A DNA stretch of 64,000 nucleotides from Microbacterium sp. Se63.02b. Its GTDB lineage: Bacteria > Actinomycetota > Actinomycetes > Actinomycetales > Microbacteriaceae. The translations under genes and the position numbers were made by a program. Below are positions 8,448 through 14,565 of the stretch, one piece after another. Positions within the stretch are counted from its first letter, which is position 1. Every line of letters starts with the position of its first letter. Under the pieces are notes generated by a model that was given only the letters and a program-made list of their open reading frames with translations, was not told where the DNA came from and ran no database searches. The stretch spans positions 3,410,001 to 3,474,000 of the forward strand of contig NZ_CP050453.1 in assembly GCF_014171575.1 (NCBI RefSeq), in the 5' to 3' direction.

Positions 8448-9035
8448 ATGAGCATGCAGGACCAGCTCCGGTCGCAGCGCGTCGACAACGACGACCCGCG
8501 CGTGCTGCGCACCCGCGCCAAGCTCACCTCCGCTTACCTCGCCCTGCTCGAGCAGCAGGAGCACCCGATCACCGTCACCGCCGTGGTCGAGCGCGCCGGC
8601 GTCACACGCTCCGCCTTCTACACGCACTTCCGCGGAACCGGGGACCTGGCCATCACCGCCCTGAGCGAGTTCAGCGATGCGCTCGTGGTCCTGGCCCGAG
8701 CGGCCGTGGTCGACGGCCGCTCCAAGCGCGAGGTCAACTCACGCCTGGTCTCGGACCTCACGCGCTTCATCGAACGCCGACGCGACGTCTACCGGACGCT
8801 GCTGTCTTCCAGCGACCAGTTCGCCACCGCGATGATCGAGGTCTTCGCCGATCAGGCCCTCACGACCCTGCGCACCCGCCGACACGTCCACGGCGACCCG
8901 GAGGTCACCGCGCGCTACATGGCCCATGGGCTGATGGGCGTGCTGACCTGGTGGCTGCAAGCCGACGAACCGCTCTCCGCAGACGCGCTCGCCGCCGCGA
9001 TCTCCGACATCGCGCCCGCCGACTTCTTCGACTGA
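8448..9035 (+). CDS. TetR-family transcriptional regulator
   Basis: 195 residues. The N-terminal DNA-binding helix-turn-helix reads LTSAYLALLEQQ then ITVTAVVERAGVTRSAFYTHF, standard for TetR. The C-terminal half (RFIERRRDVYRTLL, YMAHGLMGVLTWWLQ) is the ligand-sensing domain of the DhaS-like type. ATG 8448 has an extended GAGGAGGGAG site upstream. It follows the transport/amidohydrolase cluster in the same direction after a terminator, and is the obvious candidate regulator of that cluster. Confidence 0.85.
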   Translation: MSMQDQLRSQRVDNDDPRVLRTRAKLTSAYLALLEQQEHPITVTAVVERAGVTRSAFYTHFRGTGDLAITALSEFSDALVVLARAAVVDGRSKREVNSRLVSDLTRFIERRRDVYRTLLSSSDQFATAMIEVFADQALTTLRTRRHVHGDPEVTARYMAHGLMGVLTWWLQADEPLSADALAAAISDIAPADFFD

Positions 9036-9346
9036 AGCATCTGCCGCTTCCGCGTCCGGCGACGCTCCCTGGCGCGTGTTTCACCCCTTCCGAAGGGTGC
9101 CAGACATCGAACAACTCGTCACGAAGCCGACAGGAACTCGAGAGCGCACGGAACATGCTCGCACGTAGCAACGACCACCTACGGCGACAGCAACACACCA
9201 CATCGGAAGTCGAACGGCGCCTCGCACACCTCCAAGCGCAACTCCACGCGCGCGGTAGCGACCCCACCGCACTTCACGAAACCGAACAATTCGCGGCGAC
9301 CCTACGCGGTCGGCTGACCGAGCTGCAGTGGTTTGCGCACGGAGGG

Positions 9347-9637
9347 CTACTGGGGCGGCGGTGCGATGGCGAAAAGAAGCAGCGAAAGCAACGACGGGCC
9401 AACGGTCGCGAACAGGAGCACTGCACCCCCCACGAGGAAGCCAGCGAGCGCGAAGCCCGCTCCACGCAAGTTGCCGTCCGCCCTGGTCACCTTCCTCGAC
9501 ACGAGCGCAAACGCAATCGCCGCGCACGCCAGCGCCGTTCCCAACAGCCAGAGCCCACTTGCCAGCACCGCCGCAATCGCGAAGATGCAGCTGGCGAAGG
9601 CGTTACGGTCGTATTGGCCTTTTCGTTGAACTTCCAC
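9347..9637 (-). CDS. small hypothetical membrane protein, 96 aa
   Basis: Start GTG 9637 is preceded by AGAAGGG at five bases; a TTG at 9670 would extend it by 11 residues. The protein has two clear hydrophobic segments of about 25 residues each (CIFAIAAVLASGLWLLGTAL, GAGFALAGFLVGGAVLLFAT) and a third at the C-terminus (LLSLLLFAIAPPPQ), with a basic loop VSRKVTRADGN between. I recognise no family. It lies in the AT-richer accessory patch next to the tandem paralogue pair. The rest of the 9036-9346 gap holds only a possible coiled-coil relic on the plus strand. Confidence 0.5.
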   Translation of the reverse strand: MEVQRKGQYDRNAFASCIFAIAAVLASGLWLLGTALACAAIAFALVSRKVTRADGNLRGAGFALAGFLVGGAVLLFATVGPSLLSLLLFAIAPPPQ

Positions 9638-9701
9638 GGCTACCCTTCTTCGTGTGTGCCCAGTGATCAACCGTCAGACTACTGGGCACACACACGCTGG
9701 T

Positions 9702-10388
9702 TTAGTACGTAGTGGTCCAGCCGCCACCCGCGTTGACGCGCAACGACAAGTAAAGGTCCTCAGCAAGACTGCCGGAACTCCAATAGCCGTGCAGGGTGGC
9801 TACGGCAGGCTGAGATGAGGTGGAGTTCGCTCGAATCAGCGTGAGCGACTTATTCGACACTGACCCAAATGTGGCACTGATATCTTCGTCGCGGAGGTTC
9901 GAGATGGATCCGCCGCTCGCTGTCTGCTGATAGTTCGCGTAGAAGCTCAGAGTCGCATAAGCCGCGGAGTGGCTGACCTTGCAGTTGCTCGAGGAGGCCC
10001 AACCAGCCCCCGAGTAGACGGTGCATCCGGAAATTGTGCGAGCCGACAGGTCCGTAGTCGGCGCCGGTTGCGGGATCTCCAGTGCGGTCACACCGACCGA
10101 CCCGTCGGCATACTTGAGTACTGTCTCTTCGAATCCGTCTCGGATCTGTGTCGTCGAAGACACGGGCTCCTCGCCCGCCTTCAGCGCGTCGATCATGCTG
10201 CCTGACTCCATCGACGCGATGAGTGCGTCTTGCGTATCGGCGTCCACCCCGTACTCCGTGAAGAACGCTCGCACGTCGGGGGTGTCATAGGGAGATTCGG
10301 TTGCCCCTGCAAGCTGAGGTGTGCCGAGCGCCATCACGAACGCCACACAGAGCGCTCCACAGATTCGGGATTTTCCCTTCGCAATCAT
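9702..10388 (-). CDS. secreted protein of unknown function, second of a tandem paralogue pair
   Basis: 228 residues from ATG 10388, which has AAAGGGA upstream. An N-terminal signal peptide is clear: basic MIAKGKSR, then hydrophobic CGALCVAFVMALG, then a likely Ala-X-Ala-type cleavage near LAGATES. The first third of the mature protein (FFTEYGVDADTQDALIASME, then a short acidic stretch and KYADGSVGV) is alpha/beta; the last two thirds is a Ser/Thr-rich, probably beta-sandwich domain beginning SGCTVYSGAGWASSSNC, with two cysteines that could form a disulfide, and ending GGGWTTTY. The whole protein aligns with the gene immediately upstream (10406-11062). No family is recognised. Use of A/T-rich codons differs from the flanking core genes. 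Confidence 0.65.
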   Translation of the reverse strand: MIAKGKSRICGALCVAFVMALGTPQLAGATESPYDTPDVRAFFTEYGVDADTQDALIASMESGSMIDALKAGEEPVSSTTQIRDGFEETVLKYADGSVGVTALEIPQPAPTTDLSARTISGCTVYSGAGWASSSNCKVSHSAAYATLSFYANYQQTASGGSISNLRDEDISATFGSVSNKSLTLIRANSTSSQPAVATLHGYWSSGSLAEDLYLSLRVNAGGGWTTTY

Positions 10389-10405
10389 CTCTTTGGTCCC
10401 TTTCC

Positions 10406-11062
10406 TTAGTAGTTCTGGGTTGTGGTCGCCGAGGCGCCGGTGACCCAGAGGTTCAGCGTGCACGTCTTGCTGCCGATCGGGTACGCACCGTTGAACTGTG
10501 TGGTCGCCTTCGCGTGGGCCGTCGTACCGGTCGCTGTGACGATGCTCAGAGACGGAGTGTCGGCGGTACCACCAACCGCGTGTACGTACGGGGAACTGAC
10601 CGAGTGAATCGTTGCCGTGTTCGCGTTGGTTCGCGTGTAACTTGCCCGGAATTCCATGCTCAGCCAAGCGCCATTTGAACCGACCACGGCGCAGTCGTAA
10701 TATGACGCCCACCCTGAGCCCGAGGACGTCGAGCCGCAGGACCCTACGCTTCTCACAGAGATCCCGGTGGTCTCGCTCTCCTCCGCTCCGGGCATCTGCA
10801 CCTTGGATACGGATATCGAGCCGTCTGCAAATTCTGCGCGCGTGACGTTCCATCCGTGGATCTCCGAGGTGTGGACCTCGACGGGTTTCGCACCAGACAT
10901 GGAGTCGATCTCCCCGCCGCTGTTGTACTCGGCGATGAGTTCGCGTGCGGTCTCAGGAGCTACCCCGTTCTGCACGAACCAGTCGTACTGATCCTGGTCT
11001 ACTTCCGAGGCGGTGAGGTGCGATTGCGCGCCACCTCCGATTTCGTGGCGATATGCGTCCAT
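10406..11062 (-). CDS. hypothetical protein, first of a tandem paralogue pair, without signal peptide
   Basis: 218 residues from ATG 11062 (GAAAGAGG about ten bases upstream). It aligns along its length with the secreted protein 17 bases downstream: YDWFVQNGVAPETARELIAE matches FFTEYGVDADTQDALIASME, EFADGSISVSKVQMP matches KYADGSVGVTALEIP, and SGSGWASYYDCAVVG matches SGAGWASSSNCKVSH. Unlike its partner it has no recognisable signal sequence in this frame; the region before the start in other frames does not supply one either. Either its leader is lost to a sequence error, or it is a cytoplasmic relative. The pair is presumably one transcript. Function unknown. Confidence 0.6.
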   Translation of the reverse strand: MDAYRHEIGGGAQSHLTASEVDQDQYDWFVQNGVAPETARELIAEYNSGGEIDSMSGAKPVEVHTSEIHGWNVTRAEFADGSISVSKVQMPGAEESETTGISVRSVGSCGSTSSGSGWASYYDCAVVGSNGAWLSMEFRASYTRTNANTATIHSVSSPYVHAVGGTADTPSLSIVTATGTTAHAKATTQFNGAYPIGSKTCTLNLWVTGASATTTQNY

Positions 11063-11322
11063 GCATGTCTGACCTCTTTCATTGGGTGATTGTGTTGCCG
11101 CAGCCACCGTGGGAACGCCTGCTTCGATGCGCGTGTCGGCCCATTTATTGGACATGGCACCGGGGCTATTCCACCACCGACCTACGCGTTGGGATGCGGC
11201 TCTTGGGACCAAGCATGGATCAGCAGCCCGATTTGTGGCTGTCCCCCAAATGGAGGACAGCCGCAGGCGCCTGCCGCGCCTGATTTCATTACAGCCACAA
11301 TGACGGGCCAATCACCCTCGAC

Positions 11323-11350
11323 TGAATACTCAGTGCATACTGGAATACAA
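11323..11350 (-). promoter_or_regulatory. candidate sigma-70-type promoter upstream of the paralogue pair
   Basis: Read on the minus strand, TTGTAT (-35, 11350-11345) and TATTCA (-10, 11328-11323) are 16 bases apart and point toward the gene starting at 11062. The leader would be about 250 bases. No convincing gene is visible on either strand in 11063-11613, so this stretch is probably leader plus non-coding accessory DNA. Confidence 0.3.
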
Positions 11351-11613
11351 CGAGAGACTTGGGGAAAGACGCCGAATCAACGAATTGCGTCGTGAGACCG
11401 AGCGATCTCCTTGGCCGTGTGCTCAGCGATTCTGTCGGAATCGACCTGGGTTTCATTCTGATCCGATATGTTTGCCTCTCCGGGCGCTTGGCACCGTGGG
11501 CCGCCGACAGTCGGGGCTGGGTGGATGCGTCGCTGCCGACGCACCCGCCCAGAGTATTCGGGCCTCCTCAGGGCAATGTCAGTCCCACCGCGTGGGCGCG
11601 GTAATTTCGTCGT

Positions 11614-11715
11614 TCACAAGAACCACCCGATGTCGCTCCAGCCCGGGAGCTGTGCGAGCAGAAACACGGCCCCCATGAGCACGAGTGACAGTCTGGCCAA
11701 GACCACTGCTACCAA
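11614..11715 (-). CDS. possible 33-aa hydrophobic peptide overlapping the preceding gene
   Basis: A TTG start at 11715 overlaps the stop codon of the 90-residue ORF upstream (TTGGTAG), giving a 33-residue peptide that is one long hydrophobic segment (VAVVLARLSLVLMGAVFLLA) followed by QLPGWSDIGWFL. The overlap suggests translational coupling. There is no independent ribosome-binding site. It may equally be the displaced tail of a larger broken gene. Confidence 0.3.
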   Translation of the reverse strand: MVAVVLARLSLVLMGAVFLLAQLPGWSDIGWFL

Positions 11716-11981
11716 CCCACAGACGTCATCTCGTCGGCCGTGTAGAGGACGTCGGTGACGTTCTGCTGCTCGTTCTCGTGATTCTTGGGCGAGGCGACGC
11801 CTTCTGCAAGCCAGGCGACGGCCTGGCGCATGTCGTCGGCGGTCACGGCTCCCCCGATGTCCACGATCGGGCATCCGAGTACGTCCGCGGCCGTCGCGTT
11901 TCGAGCGCGCAGGGCTTCGAGCGCACCAGACAGTGCCCCGCCCACCAGGATGTAGCCGAGGCCGTTGCCGATGAGCAGCAT
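11709..11981 (-). CDS. hypothetical protein with N-terminal hydrophobic segment, 90 aa
   Basis: An open frame from ATG 11981 begins with a hydrophobic glycine-rich stretch (MLLIGNGLGYILVGGALSG), then a helical region (LEALRARNATAADVLG), PIVDIGGAVTADDMRQAVAW and a polar, acidic tail. The start has no good ribosome-binding site and lies directly after the ImmA-like remnant, so the real N-terminus may be missing. Not recognised. Confidence 0.4.
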   Translation of the reverse strand: MLLIGNGLGYILVGGALSGALEALRARNATAADVLGCPIVDIGGAVTADDMRQAVAWLAEGVASPKNHENEQQNVTDVLYTADEMTSVGW

Positions 11982-11984
11982 CCA

Positions 11985-12293
11985 GGTGCATCATCGTCTG
12001 CCTTATGCCCGTCATCAACAAAGGTGCTCCTCTTCGGATGCAGAAGAACGCGTGCGAGTTGATGAAGGATGGTGACCAGGGACTGTCAGGTGACCCATAT
12101 CGGCTCGTCACGGCGACCGTTGGTGTCCCGTTGATCCAACGGGACACCAACTGATCTGCGTACCCGGCATCTCGGGGATGAACGCGAGGACAACGCCAGC
12201 CTCAAGGAGTAGGTCCTGTGCTTGCTGAAACGCCTTTCCACTCTCCTTCTCCGGCACCCTCGTCCCGCGGGTGAGAATGTATAGCCCGTGCGA
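11985..12293 (-). pseudogene. decayed ImmA/IrrE-family (HigA-associated type) protein fragment
   Basis: Joined across frames, the minus strand encodes a recognisable ImmA/IrrE domain: GKAFQQAQDLLLEAGVVLAF, IPEMPGTQIS, then (shift near 12147) SRWINGTPTVAVTSRYGSPD, then (shift near 12080) LVTILHQLARVLLHPKR and STFVDDGHKADDD. In intact members the central motif is the zinc-binding HExxH (as in HELAHVLLH); here it reads HQLAR, so the metallopeptidase site is destroyed. The N-terminal helix-turn-helix and the C-terminus are missing. The loss of active-site residues, not only frame, argues for real decay. Such proteins accompany toxin-antitoxin systems and mobile elements, so this marks a former mobile-element or TA locus. 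Confidence 0.65.
12120..12150. repeat. perfect 31-bp palindrome inside the ImmA-like remnant
   Basis: TTGGTGTCCCGTTG, three bases (ATC), then its exact reverse complement. The 14-bp arms fall on the codons for the SRWINGTP part of the remnant, near one of its frame breaks. It could be a transposon-end footprint, a product of template switching, or a terminator for the alpha/beta hydrolase that ends at 12295. Confidence 0.6.
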
Positions 12294-12294
12294 T

Positions 12295-13305
12295 TCACCC
12301 CGCGACCGCGTGCGGGAGTGCGAGGGCCACCAGGCTCACCACGAACCTGCCGGGTTCCTCGTGCATGCAGAGGTGCGCCGAGTTCTCGAACCAGACGACG
12401 TGCTTCGCCGGCGCCTCCACCCGCTCGATCCAGCGTGCGACGGGAGGCGTCGGTGTCGTCCAGTCGTGGCGGCCCAGGAACTGCAGCATCGGCACCTCGA
12501 ACGTGAGCTGATCGCGTGCGTCGAAGCCGAGCACCGCGGGAAGGACGCCGGGCATCGTCACCTGCTGCCCCACGCCGATCAACTCCAGTTCGTCGTCGGT
12601 GTAGTACGGCGAGAGTTCCTGCGACTCCATGAAATACGCGGCGTCGGATCGGTACGCCGACAGTGCGCCGTAGTGCTGCGCCCAGCGGCGGCAGGTGACG
12701 ATCCGCTCGGGCGTCAGCGGCTCGCTCCCGGGATACTCCCCGAGGGCGGTGAGTTCGGCGACGGCCTGCTCGTTCTGGTCGGCGATCGCGCTCCGCATCG
12801 CGAACCCGAAGCTCTCCACCTCGTTGTCGGGCCCGGAGATGACCTGACCGACACCGATGTACGCCCAGAGCAGGTCGGGTCTCCGTTGCGCGAGCGTGAG
12901 GCCGATGATGGTTCCCCAGCTGTGCCCGAGCACCCCGACCTTCTGCACGCCCAGCTCCCCCTGGAGCCAGGCGATCAGCTCGACAAGATCGTCGACGTAG
13001 CGGTCGACGCGCAGATCCATCCCTTCGGTCGCACTCCCGGCGGACCTGCCGCTCGCGCGCTGGTCGTAGTTGACGACCGTGAAGTAGTCTTCGACGCCTC
13101 TCTGCCAGATCCACGACGAGGGCAGCGACGGAAGGGCCGGCCCGCCGTGGCAGACGATGAGCACGGGGTTCGCCGTGCTCCGACCGCGGATCGAGACGAA
13201 CTGCTCGACGCCGCCGAGCTCGACGAAGGTCGTCCGATCGATCGCATCCGGGTTGGGGATCCGGCAGAGATCCGCGATCACCGCGCGGCCCGTGTCTTCG
13301 CTCAT
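12295..13305 (-). CDS. alpha/beta hydrolase, proline iminopeptidase-like (S33 type)
   Basis: 336 residues. The oxyanion-hole motif VCHGGPALPS and NYDQRASGRS are characteristic of proline iminopeptidase-type hydrolases; the nucleophile elbow is GHSWGT, the catalytic Asp is in FLGRHDWTTP and the His in ENSAHLCMHEEP. No signal peptide, so cytoplasmic. The ATG at 13305 is the first in the frame with a consistent N-terminus. It stands alone, divergent from the small acidic protein at 13408. The exact substrate (N-terminal proline peptides or a small ester) cannot be told from sequence. Confidence 0.85.
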   Translation of the reverse strand: MSEDTGRAVIADLCRIPNPDAIDRTTFVELGGVEQFVSIRGRSTANPVLIVCHGGPALPSLPSSWIWQRGVEDYFTVVNYDQRASGRSAGSATEGMDLRVDRYVDDLVELIAWLQGELGVQKVGVLGHSWGTIIGLTLAQRRPDLLWAYIGVGQVISGPDNEVESFGFAMRSAIADQNEQAVAELTALGEYPGSEPLTPERIVTCRRWAQHYGALSAYRSDAAYFMESQELSPYYTDDELELIGVGQQVTMPGVLPAVLGFDARDQLTFEVPMLQFLGRHDWTTPTPPVARWIERVEAPAKHVVWFENSAHLCMHEEPGRFVVSLVALALPHAVAG

Positions 13306-13407
13306 GTCCGTAGCTTAGGGAGGATGGCGGACGCCGGGCTGCCGTCAACCCCCTGACGGTGGCGACCACGCAGGCGTACGGTCGCGGAACCGAACGAAGG
13401 AGAGACG

Positions 13408-13569
13408 ATGAGCGACCCGCAGAACACCCACGGCACGCCCGGTCCCGACGAGGAGGCCGATACGGCTTCCGGCGGATCCCCGGACGACACCCCCGACACC
13501 GACCAGGTGCTCGAGGAGGAGACCACCGACGAGGACGGGAAGCCGCTCGAGAACCCGTCAGGCGGCTGA
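13408..13569 (+). CDS. small acidic protein, 53 aa
   Basis: A strong GAAGGAG site precedes ATG 13408. The 53-residue product is very acidic and rich in Asp, Glu, Pro, Gly and Ser (SDPQNTHGTPGPDEEADTAS, then QVLEEETTDEDGKPLENPSG), with no hydrophobic core, so it is probably disordered. Small acidic proteins of this kind recur in Microbacteriaceae, but I know of no assigned function. Confidence 0.6.
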   Translation: MSDPQNTHGTPGPDEEADTASGGSPDDTPDTDQVLEEETTDEDGKPLENPSGG

Positions 13570-13634
13570 GCGGTCCGAGGCGATGCCGTCGGGTAGCATT
13601 GCCGGGTCCGTGCGAGAACGAAGGAGGTGCACCG

Positions 13635-13685
13635 GTGAACGAATCGACGTGGGTGCTCCCCTCCGGGGTCACGGTCGGACGATAG
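13635..13685 (+). CDS. possible 16-aa leader peptide
   Basis: GTG 13635 lies six bases after a near-consensus AAGGAGGTG and opens a 16-codon frame (NESTWVLPSGVTVGR after the start) ending 44 bases before the alpha/beta hydrolase gene. Such a strong site in front of so short a frame suggests either a leader peptide or the head of a gene truncated by an indel. Confidence 0.3.
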   Translation: MNESTWVLPSGVTVGR

Positions 13686-13728
13686 GTCGTCCGGGAGCGC
13701 CTCAGAACAGCTCCCGAAAGGTGCGATC

Positions 13729-14462
13729 ATGCACTTCACCTCCCCACACCTCCTCGCCCACGGCGTCGTCGAACGTCATTTCACTCTCGGCGACATACCC
13801 GGCATTCTGTGGACGCCGTCATCCACTCCCGCCCCGCTGATCCTGATGGGGCATCCCGGTGGACTGGAGGGCATGCATCCGCGCCTGTCGGCGCGTGCCC
13901 TCGCCTCGGCGGAACTCGGATTCGCGACCGCGACCATCGAACTCCCCGGAGGCGGCGAGCGCCCCGAGATCCGGAGATGGATCGGGCGCGGGCCGACCTG
14001 CATCAGGCGCTGCGGTCGGGGTCTCCGCTCGGCGACATCGTCGAACGACTGGTCCTGCCCCTCGTCGAGCAGGCCGTGCCGGAATGGCAGCGCGCGCTCG
14101 ACGCCCTGCTCGGACTCCCCGACATCGGCGGGCCGATCGGCTACTCCGGTGGTCCCATCGCCGTGGGCGTGCGACTTGCCGCCGTCGACCATCGCATCGC
14201 CGCGGCGGGCCTGTTCGCGGGCAGCTATGTTCCGCGGACGACGTTCGACGAAGCCAGGACCATCACGATCCCGCTGCACGTCCTCCTCCAGTGGGACGAC
14301 GAGGGCAACGACCGGCAGCTGGCGCTCGACCTGTTCGATGCGTTCGCGTCGACCGAGAAGACGCTCTATGCGAGCCTCGGCGGGCACCGCGGCGTACCCC
14401 CGCAGGCAGGAGAGGATGCTGCCCGGTTCTTCGCCAGGCACCTCGCACCGCGGGAGGACTGA
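13729..14462 (+). CDS. alpha/beta hydrolase (dienelactone hydrolase-like), frameshifted
   Basis: From ATG 13729 the frame gives LILMGHPGGLEGMHPR and LASAELGFATATIELPGGGE; at CC 13971-13972 it breaks, and with one added C it continues as MDRARADLHQALRSG through the nucleophile elbow IGYSGGPIAVG, the probable Asp in LLQWDDEGND and the His in LGGHRGVP, ending at 14462. Total length is about 244 residues, normal for a small esterase of this fold. Cytoplasmic; substrate unknown. It lies between the small peptide gene and the convergent sulfatase operon. Confidence 0.72.
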
Positions 14463-14565
14463 GGGTCGAGAGCGAAGTCCGTCCCCTGCAGGAACGGATC
14501 GGCGCGCCGGGACTCGCCGGGCGATCCGGTACGACACCACCGTCCGGACAGGAGCAGAGAGCGTG

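Noticed and set aside
11063..11613. Several 60-100 codon plus-strand frames upstream of the paralogue pair
   Set aside because: They overlap each other in different frames, lack ribosome sites and show no domain; the stretch is better read as non-coding.
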